DNA of 64,000 nucleotides, taken from Hyposmocoma kahamanoa (lineage: Eukaryota; Arthropoda; Insecta; Lepidoptera; Cosmopterigidae). The stretch spans positions 10,177,216-10,241,215 of the forward strand of contig NW_020653726.1 of assembly GCF_003589595.1 (NCBI RefSeq), in the 5' to 3' direction. The position numbers and the translations under genes were made by a program. Below are positions 1 to 13,425 of the stretch, piece by piece (the first letter of the stretch is position 1; every line of letters starts with the position of its first letter). Under the pieces are notes generated by a model. That model was not told where the DNA came from. It saw only the letters and a list, made by a program, of their open reading frames with translations, and made no database searches.

Positions 1-374
1 ATTTTCAGTACAAATCGGCAATTTCATACTTTAACCCCTATTATATTTAGACACATATTTAGATTCATTTGCGCATAACAATTTGGCACATACATTTGCA
101 TTAACATAAAAAATATTTATTATTTAGTTTCGTGTTAAAAACTAAGCTTCTTACGCTAAAAAAATAAATCAATAAATTTAGTGTGGCAACTGTACCTGTA
201 ATGAGACTACTTATGAATTACGTTTACGGGGAAGACACAACCATTACAATACTGGGCTGTACTACTTGGTGTTTACATCATGTACCATAAAGCAAACTTA
301 CATCTTTATTATCTGCATGTGTAAAGCTATCAAAATACACAAAACATGGAAAGAAATCATCAATAGGACTTTCT

Positions 375-674
375 TATTATACCAAGTGATGGAACGAACA
401 AGTCGTGCATCTAGTGTTAAGCGACATGTCTATCCATAACAGTTGCAGTGCCACTCAGAGCTTTAAATCACAAAGATCTGAAGAGCACTGCCTCCACGCC
501 CTTCACTCTGAGACATTAGTTGACAAGTTCCATGTGCCTGTTATTTCACCAGCTCTCTTACCTGTCAAAACCAACACGCTATAATGTTCCCATTACTACT
601 TGGCGGCAGAAATAGACAAGGTGGCAGTACTTCCCTGGATGAACCCTTTCACAAAGAGCTCTACTTCTACTAAA
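375..674 (+). repeat. Family A dispersed repeat (near full length)
   Basis: A unit of about 300 bp: ACCAAGTGATGGAACGAACA, a CATAACAGTTGCAGTGCCAC core, GTTGACAAGTTCCATGTGCC, and an end at AGTACTTCCCTGGATGAACC / TTTCACAAAGAGCTCTACT. The same order of blocks recurs in 12 other places in the window. No pol III boxes, ORF or terminal inverted repeats were seen, so its class is unknown. Confidence 0.8.
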
Positions 675-2544
675 TTATTTAGTAAATTAGATGTTTCTCT
701 GGCCATTTAATGATGAACACATTATAATAGAATATTGTTTGAATGGGAAAATAAACTGTAGCTTAAAATTTAGTACAATTATAAAAAAGTAAACAGTCGG
801 AGAACAGGAAGAAGAAAAAACTTCATACTCCAAAACACGAGAAAAGAACATTAGCTGCAACTGTCGAATATTATAGTACCAAAAAAAATATATAATAAGA
901 GGTTACGAGGCAAGTGTCAAAATCTCTTGCTCTTAATCGAATACGTAAAGTCGTGCCTACGGTACAAAAACTTTTTAGAATGATTCGCTCAGTCGCTATA
1001 GGGTCGTGGTTTGAGGTTTTCGACGCATGAGCACTAATTTTACGACCTTAATGTATCAGCCGTATGTATGTTAATGGCAACGGTGCATACAACTGGACAT
1101 CATCGTTTCTGTTATTTTTATGCTTAATATTTTTAATACATTTTCGTTGTTTGATGTACATCAGTTCGTTTAATAATAATTATGGTACTCGTATTTAAGT
1201 CTTAGACATTATAAGTATTATAACTTCGTACATGCTTCGTTTATCTGTAAATTAAATTTAATTTTCCTTTTCGTAATTACAATTCAGATGTAGGGTCATT
1301 AAAACTTTTCTTTTCGTGACGAGTTTTTGAATTAAATTGTTATATGCATTAATAATATTCAATAAAGCAAAAAAATTGGCACTTCTCAGAACGCAGTCGG
1401 ACGTTTGTTGTTGCCAAACGTTAACTCGGGTCGCTTTTAGTATGTTTTACGACCATTATCTAGGACGAAGCAGTAAAACATTCGGAAACAAAGTTGAGTC
1501 TTCAAATTTGTGCGTCTTCGACACAATCGGTTCTAAACTAGTAATGACTACCAATTGTGTTAACAATAAGTTCCTTTTAGTACCTTTTATATATTTATTT
1601 ATTTGAGTAAATTTGATTGCGTTTTTATAGTTATACATGTAAATTCTTACGTAATAATTAATTGTATTTGTGTTTAAAATCGTGATCGTTTTTGATTGAC
1701 GAAAGGTCGTCATTCGATTCCCGATAAGAATAAATTGGGAAATGAACGTTTTTAAATTAGTTCTAGTCTGGGGAAGTGTCCCAGAGTAAACTTATTTGCT
1801 CTGGTACTCATAGTATAGGTAATACGCTAATTTGAGAGCAGACAATTAGTGTGGTTGCCTAGCATATTAGTATTATTTTGTCCTTCATCTACAACCGTAA
1901 TATCGACCATCGATACATCCACTCTGTATAAAACAAGTATTAGTTATCAATCATAGTTACGGAAATAAAAAAAGTTACGTTGTAAAGTTTTAATGCACTA
2001 ATTAAATAAAATTCTCTTTTAGTTTACTGACTGAAATTAGCAAAAGTCTTTAGAAATTTAAGAATAATTAATACTTTTATTTTGTCAGCCACGTTATCGC
2101 AGTGTCATCAGCTATAAGTACCAAATTTGTTATTGGAAGTGTGTTACGAGTACAAGTTTCGAACTGTAAAGATACAAAAATGGACGTTGAAGTTTAGTAC
2201 ATACGATAAGCTTGTAAAACCGACATAGATATACCTATTCTTTGGTATATATTTAATTTAAATAATTTTCGTTACTAAAGTCACTAATTGTCATTAATCG
2301 TAAATGAAAATAGTGTATGTTGTACGGGTTACAACAAGTGAAATTATGTTTTTAAATGGTCTCAAATTGACATTTTCCTGTATACGGTACCTACACTTGA
2401 CATTGTTAGTTGAAGTTATTTATTAGTTTCATTAATTATCTTCATTTTTGTACATTATTGTGTACTATGACTTACTATTATATAATTATTTCTCATTATT
2501 TTGTAAACTAACGCTCACTTTTCGAAGAGAAGTATAAAATGAAA

Positions 2545-2790
2545 TGCATTTTTAACTGCCTCTGTGGCCGAACGGTTACCATGCCAGACTGCCACGCAGA
2601 GGTCCCAGGTTCGATTCCCGGGCCGAGAGAAATAGTTGTATGGCCTACAATTATTTCTCTCGTGAGTTTGGGTGTAATTTGTGGTTGTCTATGTGCGTGT
2701 CCATGGCACCCGCGACACAGGGTTTGCCTAGTGCGGGGCTATGTTGAGTGTGTGCGTTATTTATTATTTATTATTATTATTATTATTTGT
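2545..2790 (+). mobile_element. tRNA-derived SINE, family B
   Basis: The head carries pol III A box-like TGGCCGAACGGTTACC and B box-like GGTTCGATTCCCG. A body follows (CTCGTGAGTTTGGGTGTAAT, GTGTCCATGGCACCC, TAGTGCGGGGCTATG), ending in (ATT)n. Minus-strand copies at 38480 and 41050 share the whole unit, so it is a SINE and not a working tRNA gene. Confidence 0.85.
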
Positions 2791-3094
2791 ATGAAAAACA
2801 TTTCATTTTACACAAATACAATTATATTTGTATGAAATTTGTAATGTTGAGAGAACTAAACTAAAACTAAAACTTAGGGTTTTCCCTGTGTTATAAGTAC
2901 CATTGGAGTTGGCGATGCGCGATGGAATTGCATGATTTAATTTCGCCTTCCTCTTTCCATCTTCGGGAGACTAAACTAAGGTTTCACCCCTGTGTTGTGG
3001 ATATTCCAAGGATTCGCACGAAGTCTATCGCTTCCACATTGATAAGGTGAACGGCTATGGAGTGGAATTCCTTAGCTTCAGACTTCTCCCTTGA

Positions 3095-3375
3095 ATGCTA
3101 CATATACTTGGGCCTTTTAAGGCGAGAATGAATAGACATTATTTACATGTGCATACTCCATCGTCGACTTCATTATTACTTTCCATCACGAGTGAGGTCT
3201 TTATGCGCACTTATTTTTGTATTAAAAAAAACAGAGCAGCGGAAGTCAATCCAGAATACCGAGACCAAAACCAATTTAGAAAAGTTCATTTCCCAAACTG
3301 GTCCTACCGGGAATCAAACCCATGACCTCGTCATCCAGCGTGTGCAGTGCGTACCTTTGGGCCATCGAGGTTTTA
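3095..3375 (-). mobile_element. tRNA-derived SINE, second type
   Basis: Minus strand: A box-like TGGCCCAAAGGTACG, B box-like GGTTTGATTCCCGGTAGG, then a body. The body end (ATCGTCGACTTCATTATTAC on the plus strand) recurs at 40303-40420. Confidence 0.7.
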
Positions 3376-4689
3376 GAAATGAATTAAAGTGAAAATTCAT
3401 TGGTTATAGCCATCGAGTTTGACTTTAGTACATGTAATATCTCGAAACAAAAAGCATAAATTTTCTACGCCAATATTTCAAAGCCAGTTCCGTTTTACTA
3501 TGGCTTACCGGTGGATATTTTTAAATGCATTTTGTGAACTTATTTTATTAATATTTTTCAAATACGTCGTGCTTGTAAGTCCTACTGATACTAAACACTA
3601 CTGCCATTGCATTCTAAATTTTAAAGAAAGTGAAAGAAGCAAAACTTAATCATCTTAATTATAGATAGGCGAATGATTCCTATGCAAGATTGGCGAATGC
3701 GTTTTATTTTGTTCCAACAACTTTTGATGATAACGGGGTAAAGATGTCTGTTGTTTACTTAGTACGTAAGTGTTAAAATGCTTTCACTAAATGCTTAAGA
3801 TGTTTTTTCTGGTGAACTAAATCATCAGAAGAGGTATTCTTCTTTATATTAACAACACGCATTAAAAACTATTTTACTATATTCTTTATTCCTTATTCAT
3901 TTTTGTTTGAGGCTTTAAAACATATTTCAAAGAAAAAGCATCTATTTTCTTATCTTATTTTATAAAATCAATGTTCATCTGGTACTTATACTTCAATACT
4001 GTAAACAAACATAAACAAAATAAAAGCTTCTTTAAAAATACATATAATAAACATTATTCAATTCAATTAATTATTCATAAACTTCCAATTAATTATTTAT
4101 AATTTTCTTTATGTCAACAGCGCATATAAAACGAGTATACGTATTTAGATGCTGTACATTTACATCTGAGCACGTGTTAAGCTTAATTTCTATTAATTAC
4201 ACCGTATTGGCAAGTTCATGTCAATATTATCTCGTTCGATGATTAAGTGCCGGCGCCATTGCGTGTTATGAACTTGTCGTTCATTTTAAATTTCGAAATA
4301 AAAGTCTTATTATACAGAATTCAAATCATACTGAAAAGGACACTTTCGACGAGAGCAATGAAAATGGCCAAAGTAATGGTGGATGTCTCTGTCCCAGGTT
4401 AAGTCTACAGCGCAATGTCGTTGGTCCACTGGAGAAAGTACGTCTGATCTCGTTGCAAACTTATCGGCTTTAGCTTTCATTCGAGGTCAAACCCACAACA
4501 GGTTTCGTTCCTATTATGTATACTTGTATTGAGAGGAAGTAAAAGTAAGCTTCGTGTCAATTGTTTACTTAGTTTTCTCAGACAAATTCTGTTACCGCAT
4601 TAGAATTTAAATTTACGTATAAATTTGTGAATCAAAGTCTACATTAAGACCTGATTGGGTTTTTTCATTATTTATTTAAACGGTTAAAA

Positions 4690-4800
4690 TTGTGGTAGCT
4701 TAATGGTTTGACCTACCGCCTCTCAAGAAGAGGCAGTGGGTTCGAATTCGGGCTCACATCTCTTGAGTTTCTCGAAATTTGTGTGCGAAAGGAGTTGTTC
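4690..4800 (+). mobile_element. tRNA-like SINE head, family C
   Basis: TGGTAGCTTAATGGTTTGAC (A box-like) and GTGGGTTCGAATTCGGG (B box-like), matching 12236-12310 in reverse and 20560-20630. No body follows. Confidence 0.65.
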
Positions 4801-5393
4801 CTCTAGTGGTACTAAAATAAATGGAAAATGTAACCAGACTATTCGATGGTTTTTTGTAAAGAGCTCTCAAAATCTAGAAAGTATGAATTAAAAATAAATT
4901 ATTTTCATTTTTAAATTTTAAATAGTTAGGTATTTTTAATACTATGTAAAGTAAAACGGAATGCAAACCCACGGAACGGAACGGATTTTTATGCAATTTT
5001 TTGGCTAATTGGCCAGTGCCCAATGCCATAAAAAATATTTACACATCAGATGCCAAAGTCATTCTTGTTGCAATTTAACCGTATTTTTTTTTCATCCTCT
5101 AAGAATTTAACCAAATAAAACTAAGATTTTGAATATTTTAGCGTTTAAGTGTTGCTGCTTTTTGGACTTTTCCTTAGTATCGCAGTGTTGCTGGAATTAA
5201 TTCAACATATCTACCACACTTTTGTTTTAAATAAATAAATAAAAAACGCAGGTCACAATAATTTTTTTAATTATTTTGCTAAGCTCTCTATTTCTAGCTT
5301 ATATCTAGCAAAATAATTGAAGCTGGTTGAATTTTTCTGGGAATAAAGTACCAAGCTCCATACTTATTCGGTACGTCCTTTAATTAGCTTTTT

Positions 5394-5525
5394 GGTGAAG
5401 GAAAACATCGTGATGAAACCTGCACGAAGAACATTGACATCCCTCAATGTGTGAAGTCCCATATCCCGCATCGGGCCAGCGCGTTGGACTATGGTTTAAG
5501 CCTTTGCTTACGATAGTAAAAAGGA
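5394..5525 (+). mobile_element. SINE family C body fragment
   Basis: GAAGGAAAACATCGTGATGA, AACCTGCACG, and GCATCGGGCCAGCGCGTTGG match the body at 20640-20750. The head is absent. Confidence 0.65.
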
Positions 5526-6959
5526 TAGTCACCCCAGGTAATAACTAAAATTTGGTAACAGTTATAAATAACACTAGGTCTAGATCTAAAGGTGGCAACA
5601 ATGCCAAAAATAAGCTATTTCAAAACTATATAAACCGATATTGAATGAATAAAGTTTGTAATAATATTTTTAAAGTAGTCGGTTCAGTTTCCATACATTT
5701 AACATAGATATTCAAATCACAAATTCTTCTTAATCCGGAACCTATTGTTAATGACGTACATAGGTAAGTACATAAAAACTACAAGGTTATTAAACCTTTT
5801 CGAAAGCCTGTTTTATGGACAATCTCTCCGCAGAGACAGATATCACTACGCTTTCACATCCCAAGTATCGATGCTAAAACATCGTACAGCAAGTGTCTGT
5901 GAAACTAACAATAGTTTCGCGAAGCTATGTGTTTGCTTGACATACTTTTATCGAAACTCGTTTCGAATTTTTTGAATGTCATCTCATCTTTATATCACAT
6001 ACGATACTTGTCTTATTTGTAATTGAATTTCACTCACACTATTTACATTTAAATCAATAACAGGCAAAATAATCAGTGCCTATTCATTTTTACTTACATG
6101 CATTATAACATAAACCAGTAAGAATATTTTAAAACTGGACTTCCACTGTTGATACATTCTTGACTAAGTAACAAAATATATTTTTCGTAGTTACGTACGA
6201 CAAAGTTACTTATGAACTTACACGTAGACAATAGGGTTATTTGCGGCTTAGAGTAAGAATTGCGCTAGTACTTATATTCTAAAGCCCTGGTCTGCGGTAA
6301 ACTTATTTGACTTTCAAGTGTCAGTCAAGAATAGTGTATTTCTGTTTCCCAGGAATTTGGGAATTATATGTCGTAACATTTCCTCCTTTTCCACAGCTAC
6401 AGTTAAAAAAACATCAAGTTTGTCCTTAGCTAACAAGCTATCCGTGAGGAGTCAAAATGAGTTTCTTTATTTTGAAATAAAAAAAACCTTGTCCGTGGCT
6501 CTCCAAAAGAATTTTTACAAGATTTAGATTTTGGTTTTAGTTCCAATACATTTTGAGTTTCATAATTCTTATTATAGGTAATGACAAATAAATAAATAGA
6601 TAATAATAAAACTATCTAAGAAAAAAGCACCTTACTCCCCCGTATGTAGTCTTTTACCTACCTAAATAAGTCAAATGAACCAAATTCACAAGCAATCACG
6701 ACTATACACTTTAAACCAATGAATCATCTATTACTCCAAAAAATATATATTGATCTAATGTGGTCATCTACATCAAATATCTACTACTGTCTACAATAAT
6801 AATCTTCCTTAATAATTTTCCTCCTCTATCAGATTAGGGTCTACGACAGCAGGCATAGCAATAGTCGAAGTAAAATTATGATACAATCGGAGGCACGGAT
6901 TGATAAACTCCAATAGAGAGATAAGACCAAGAAACTTCATCTCGGGACTTTAACTTAAG

Positions 6960-7620
6960 CTGATTTTGAAAGTCTACGGACTATCGTGGTATCCACACCT
7001 CGAATATGTCATTAAAAGAGTAAGAAAATTTAATTGGATTTTTAAAACACTAAGATATGTAGGGCCAGGGACTGTCGCTGGTCCGCGAGTCTCGTCATCT
7101 AGGGATATACTTAAGAAAATATACGTGACTTTGGTTCGATCTGTATTGATTTATTGTATTCCTGTATGGGGTGGACCTGCTAAGACTCGTTTACTTGAGT
7201 TGGAACGTGCGCAACGCAATTTGCTTAAAATAATGTATTTTAAAAAAAGACCATTTTCCACTAGCAGTTTTTATTCAAATTTAGCCACTGTAACGAAACT
7301 CTACATCACTCAAACTGTACTCAGACAACAAAGGTCTCTAAAATATGATCTAAATATTTCGAAGAGGAGAGGGAAAGACATTGTGGTAAATACAACATTT
7401 GCAAACAGACAATTCAACAAACAATCGACCCATTTGTACAATTTAATTAATAAGGAATTATAAATATTCGCCAAAAGTTATAGAGACTGCAAGAAAGTTA
7501 TCAAAATGGCTACAGTCTAAATCGTACGAGGAAACCGAAGATCTATTAGAACACTTCCTTTAACCCGCCGGCACTCGCTCGGTGTTTACAGACACGATTA
7601 CTTGCTACCGGGTAAAAAAT
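6960..7620 (+). pseudogene. LINE remnant: C-terminal end of a non-LTR reverse transcriptase
   Basis: An open frame of 165 codons (6966-7463) matches the region downstream of the catalytic domain in LINE reverse transcriptases. It begins in a WxPHLEYVIKRV block and continues through ILKKIYVTLVRSVLIYCIPVWG and LLELERAQRNLLKIMYFKKR to FNKQSTHLYNLINKEL. There is no upstream catalytic core, so this is a 5'-truncated dead copy. Sequence to about 7620 is probably its 3' tail. Confidence 0.8.
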
Positions 7621-7978
7621 ACCACAGAACTTAAGAAAAGAAAATTGATTTTTCAATCTGTGAAGATGTAGTAGTTTTAATGATGTTAGTTTTTTATAGT
7701 ATTATCATTTCTGGCTTTACTCCTTCTCCAGAATATTTTTTGCCATCATAGTGCGTACTTGATGTCAAGATAACCACTTATTCTATACAGTGTTCTTGCA
7801 ACCCGAAAAGGGTGCTACAATTTTCTCTGGTCGTCGTAAAGACTGACGAAAACAATCATAAGTAAACTGAAAAATAATATAACAAGTACTGTTGGTACCG
7901 GGTATTTTTTACACATACTCACTTTATTCGTATGTCGTCTCCAAAGGCCGCGTGCAAACTGGTTGTCTCGTGGTGGTC

Positions 7979-8080
7979 TCACACGCACACACACACGCAC
8001 ATGCGCACACACACACGCACACACACACACACCCACACACCCACAAACACACACACCCACACACCCACAAACACACACTA
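7979..8080 (+). repeat. (AC)n microsatellite, interrupted
   Basis: About 100 bp of CA repeats with GC and CC interruptions. Open frames on both strands here are repeat artefacts. Confidence 0.9.
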
Positions 8081-8287
8081 ACAGGAGATACCATCCACTG
8101 TTAATGTAAAGTTAATTGTATTACTGAAATAAATATTTTATTTAGTATTTATTTATGGAATCATAGAAATCAAAATTTATTTTTATTAAACAAAGATTGT
8201 TTTTTACCAATAGAGGCACTACTAATTCATACTAATTGTATAGACGATCACTTTCTTCTTCTTAATGTGCCTCTCCGACCAATGAAG

Positions 8288-8333
8288 ATTGATGTGGGCT
8301 CTACATTGACTAATATGTAGAGCCCACATCGAT
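8288..8333. repeat. Near-perfect hairpin
   Basis: Arms GATGTGGGCTCTACAT (8291-8306) and its exact complement (8315-8330), 8-nt loop. Confidence 0.85.
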
Positions 8334-9739
8334 TTCGTTTGCAGCGAGGCTAAATAGTTTGGCGGCATTCGCGATCTCAGCCCTCTCTCGTACATTCCGC
8401 AACCATGATTTTAGTCTACGTTCAGCCAGACGAAAAGTCAACCAGCGACTTTCTAGCGCGTTATATCAGTGCGTGGTCAGAATCTACTTCCATGTGTGTG
8501 GCCAAGAACCAAACAATTATGTTGTATAGTAAGTAACTGAGAAGAAATTTGCACTTCCATCAGCAACATTGTCGTTACAACGGAGTTCTTATTTTGTTCG
8601 ACATAGGAGTCTGAATACCTAATCAAAAGTTTCAAGTTTGCATGATGCAATTTGATTTACCCCTTTGCCGCTGAAATCTGGCCACATGTAACTTCGTAAT
8701 TTATCTCGAACTCATGGGTGTAAAACCTATTAGGACTAGTTATCATTACGACCATTGGTAAACAATTGTTTTAAATCAAACGCTACGACACAGTTTTTTT
8801 ATTTTTGTGTTATTCGTTGAATCCTGCTTCGTATTGTTCTTGATGTATTTTAAGATCTCTTTGGGTATCTTCTCTTTCAAGTTTGACGTTTTCAGATATG
8901 TATTTACCTTAGACTATTGGTTTTTTTTCCATCCTAAGGTATTTACTATTTACTCTCTCATCCAAACACTTAGATATCCATCACACCCACACCACGTTCT
9001 CAAAAATGCATGTAAATCTGGCTTTCGATTTCACATTCTTTTGGTAGTAGTAGTAAAATTGTTCGTCCTTCGGGCAAAGGCGTCTAATTAACCATACTGC
9101 CAGATCTTAGACTGTAATTTTTCTTAATTACTTTAATTTTCTGACGTTACTTTTTTCTGTCAAAGTCAAATTATATCGATATTTCAATTTGTATTCTTGT
9201 GGATTCTATATTATTTTACTAGCGGTGGAGACATGTGTACACTAAGTGGTCACACGGCGAATTTTCAAATGCAGTTCTTCAAGTTTTAGTAGTAAATAGT
9301 TGTAAAACAATGTAGAAAGCGTTCTGGATTTTGTAAAGAAATAAATAAAAAGTCACAACCCCAAATGTATCGCCCCTCAGTTCTTACTTATCTACTAAAT
9401 CTGGGAAACTATTAAGTTTAGGCGTGTGCTTTGCGTAAGAATACTTTAGTAAAGATTTATTTAAATTTATTTACCAGAAATAACAGTTATTAAAATTACA
9501 AATGTTTTGTATTGGCTCCTCAGTTTACGCAAATGAAATTTGTTAACAACGTGCAAATAATTGAAATAAATAAATAAAACCGTACTATATTTCTTGTAAT
9601 TTTAGTAAAAGTGATTAAACATTTTGTAAAGATTAGAGCACGATATATAACTAAAATATATAACACACTTTTTGAAGGTTCACAATTTTATTTGTGGCCA
9701 CTCAGTCCAAACAGCTTAAAAATGACAAATCTTTTGTAA

Positions 9740-9791
9740 AACCAAAAATATAATGTTTGCGCAAGGTTATGTTAACATTATATTTTTGGTT
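9740..9791. repeat. Perfect 18-bp inverted repeat
   Basis: AACCAAAAATATAATGTT and its exact complement, 16-nt spacer. Confidence 0.85.
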
Positions 9792-10872
9792 GCAATGCTG
9801 TTTTATTATACAGTGTATTCTACAAAACTTCGGCCCTCTAATTTTTAAATTTAATTAAAAGGAGTAGGAATTTGTTGAGGTAGTTATTAATCATGATTTC
9901 GTATAGCACTTGGGTTTTTAATAAAAATATAATAACGAAATAATCCAGTTACAGACAATAACAAAAATCTATATTATTGTCTTCCATTTAATTTAATTTC
10001 AACATTTATAAGAATATTATTGAAACTTCCATTGTGGTTTAATTTGTCGTATTCGAAAGTTTTCTTTTTTAATTTTTTTATTTTTAGCCAGTATTACGTA
10101 CATTACCATCGTATTTAGAAGTTGATTTAATTATTGGTTGATTTAGTATTGGTAATACTAAGAATGGAATTGTATGGACTGGAATACCAAGTAAAGTGTT
10201 TTTATTTTTTGTATTTTATCTTAATTCTAAAGCTTTCTTCTTTTAGAATTAATATGGCGTTGAAATATGTACTTTTTTACATAATGAATTGTACAACAAA
10301 TTGTAATTTTAATAGATAAGATTCATTTTGATTTTTGAAAAGTATGTTCCTCCACATAAGTTCTTAATAAATGATCCGTGTGTAGTCTTCCAAGTACTGT
10401 ATATGAGAGAGCGGGTGTTGGTCTCAGCGTCTGTCTAATATGCTGTGTAAAGTTATATTACATTAGAGTTACACTACGCTTTTCACTAACTTTCTGCCCG
10501 CTCGCAGATTACCTGATAAATGTTTGTTACTTATACTGTGTAACACTGGGTTCATTAATATTTAAAAACCATGGTTATAATAAAAAGAGCAGTATGTGAT
10601 TAATTTTCTGTATTACTTTTTCAATAATAGAAAGCGATTGGGCTCGTACAAAGGTACGATACGTTTTTACATTTACATAATACTACGGCGTTATGTTTCT
10701 TTCGTAGGTATTAATACCAATGTTATAGGACCATACCTACAAATATAATAAGTTTATAATAAATTGTGTTTAAAAGGACATAGAAAAAGGTAGGCAGGTA
10801 TTCGAAAGGCGAAAAAAAATCTACTCCACAATATCTACAGATAATGAATATAAATCCCTGATTATTTACCGA

Positions 10873-10920
10873 CTTCTGTATATAGCATAGGTAATCGATA
10901 ACTATGGCTATATACAGAAG
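10873..10920. repeat. Inverted repeat
   Basis: CTTCTGTATATAG(C)CATAG arms differing by one inserted base, 11-nt loop. Confidence 0.8.
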
Positions 10921-11394
10921 AATATTAACGAATAAAGCTTGAAAACGATGGTTCTTATTTCACAAACCTATTTACCGCATTGCTGAAAAAAATTATATGC
11001 GTATAATGCTGAGCGAGGAGTTTGGTTTCTAAAAAAGATACGATTCACTTTCGATAGCCCGAATACTTTGGAATACAAAGGCTTATGTCCTACTTAATTC
11101 ATCAATGCCACATTAATCATAGTGACCATGAAAGCTTTCTCTTGTTAACATTCATAGAGAAATTAATGATTTCATTAACATTTGTTATAACAACAATGTT
11201 GTTTTATGAAACTAGTTAAAATTACTAAAAGAATTAAACGAAAATAATTTTTTTTTCATCGAATCACATGACATACCAGCTAGCTGATTCTAAATAAATT
11301 TGTATGGTTTCTTATGGGTTTCTTACATGATTTTTAAATTTCGTATACAAAATGTAATCAAGTGATCGGATGACTTGCATAGAAAGTTGACAAG

Positions 11395-11597
11395 TCTTTT
11401 TACATATTGGAGCATAATCATTACCAACCCGTTTATATGTTTCACGGCTGGTCACGGGTTTCCCCTCAGGCGAGGATCTTAGGCAATAGTCCACCACGGT
11501 GGCCCAATACGGGGTGTACATCACACGTTTTTCGAGGGTTGTGAACCTTGTTCGATGTGCAGGTTTCATTACTATGCTTACTTTCACCAAAAAGTTT
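11395..11597 (-). mobile_element. SINE family C body
   Basis: Minus strand shows the family C body (ATGAAACCTGCACATCGAAC, then TTGGGCCACCGTGGTGGACT and a CATATAAACGGGTTGGTAAT end). The head is absent. Confidence 0.7.
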
Positions 11598-12235
11598 GTT
11601 GTAAATAAGAAATGAAATTTCGGTCATAAATTCCGAAAAACACGGATCTAGCGAATGCGCCGCAAATGTGCCTGTTTGCGAAAGGCTCGCAAGCTGCACA
11701 CGTGCATTACGTTGTGTGATCTGTTCGCGTGCCGCTCGCGCGCCACACACCGCACTGCTATAACAATAATTTTGTAATTCAAAATATGTGAAATTCAAAA
11801 TTACACCATTTTTCAACGTAAAATTTTATTCTCGACACGGCAATATAACCGTCGTTAAAATATTGTATGAAACAATTAAAGGATCTCTACTTGACTCATA
11901 CAGGGACTATTTTTTTGTGAGCTAGTAAAAAAGTTCATATTTTTGAGTAAGGACTTACTCAAAAAAATATAAATACATTTGGCAAGTAAGAAATTGTCCA
12001 AATGTCTGTAATAAACTTTAACCTCTACATAAATTTTAATAGTCTTTCACGGAAGGAAGTACCTAATTCGTTTTTCATTGATTCTGCAAAAATGCACTTT
12101 TTGAGTTTTTACACTATTGTATTAACAGTGCGATATACTAACATGCATTTAACTGCAAGTTAGCGCATAAAGCACGCGTACAGCCCACATGCAGCGCGTT
12201 CGCGGCGCATATTCGTTAAATCTGTACGCAACCAT

Positions 12236-12312
12236 AGAGATGCGAGCCCGGATTCGAACCCACTGCCCTCTGCTTGAGAGCCGGTAGGTTACACCATTAG
12301 GCTACTACAAAT
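12236..12312 (-). mobile_element. tRNA-like SINE head, family C
   Basis: Reverse-complement copy of the 4690 head: CCGGATTCGAACCCACTGCC then CTCTGCTTGAGAGCCGGTAG. Confidence 0.65.
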
Positions 12313-12539
12313 TTAGCCGTATATGTAACATAGAAGAAAAAAACCCAATCAGATCTTAATGTGTACTTATTATACCTTGATTTGAAAATGTATTCTCAAT
12401 TATTAATAATTTTGCAATTATTAATTATTAACTATTAAAAAATTTGCAACAAAAGAAAGCGGTCATCAGGGACGACGTTTGAACTTGGCTACTACCACCA
12501 AACACAGATCTAAAAAAGTGTCAGGTAGTACAAGTAAAA

Positions 12540-12625
12540 CTTAAAAGTTTATTTTTGTTAAAATTATTATTTTGTAAAAAGTCAGGGAACAAAAGTTGTT
12601 GTTTACTATGTATATATTTCATTGC
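12540..12625. repeat. Repeat segment shared with 27225-27312
   Basis: Same segment as at 27225-27312, here without transposase code beside it. It may be a solo remnant of the mariner-like element. Confidence 0.45.
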
Positions 12626-13134
12626 CGCGCACAGTTCTTCTCTGAGGTCAAAAATTGTCCTGAAATAAATTACTTACTTACTTTACTTACTTACTTAACT
12701 TAAAAATAAAGTTGATCTTGATACACAATAACACAGCATGCAAACCACATTTAATTATTATTACAAAGCATACATCCATGTTTTGTATTTTACAACCTAA
12801 ATTATTATGTTTTTAAAACAAGATAAATCAATCGTAGAATGATTTTAACGTATAAAAATCTTATCTAATACGGTTATTGTAATAATTACTATCGAGAATT
12901 ACATCTATCCGGCAAAGTTAAATAATGGTTTGTAGTATCTTGTTAATGCTCGCGTACTTTATTCTACTTAGGTACCTATAGTTGGAATACACTTACAGGG
13001 TGATTATTTCCTATTGTACGATTATACACATTATTCACTGTGTACAATCCGCAACAATTTGAACTTCCCAAATTCGGTTTTATCGTACGTGGCGTAGAGT
13101 GTAAAATTGTCCGTATATTTCATTGCTAAACAGT

Positions 13135-13425
13135 TTCAACTACTCTTTTTGATAAAGATATTGTAGTGAATCGCAGCAGTCGCTACAAACTCGTTCTTTT
13201 GTATATATTTTATAGTCTCTTTAGATTTTAGTTTTATATTTAAACGTGATGCTTTTTGGCGCCTTTTATAGATTTTTTGTTTGTAGTTTTGCTTTGAAAG
13301 CTACATGTTTTCTAATAAATTAATAAGTTGTAAGTACGTTTGCTTTAGTCTTGCTTACTCGTTGTTAGCACCCATAATTTAACCCATTGATACAGTCCGC
13401 TACAGATATAACGATATTATATAAA
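13135..13425. repeat. Family G repeat, copy 1
   Basis: GCAGCAGTCGCTACAAACTC, GTATATATTTTATAGTCT, TTAGCACCCATAATTTAACC and GTCCGCTACA occur in the same order at 36820-37068. The ends (TGTAGYG-like) suggest a non-autonomous DNA element. Confidence 0.55.

Noticed and set aside
2549..2625. tRNA gene candidate
   Set aside because: A and B box-like sequences are present, but the same unit recurs with a common body and (ATT)n tail, so it is a SINE head; no good cloverleaf is formed.
7815..8104. Open frames over the AC run, both strands
   Set aside because: Low-complexity translation of a microsatellite.
12661..12710. ACTT-type tandem repeats as a possible CRISPR-like array
   Set aside because: Simple sequence without spacers; the organism is an animal.
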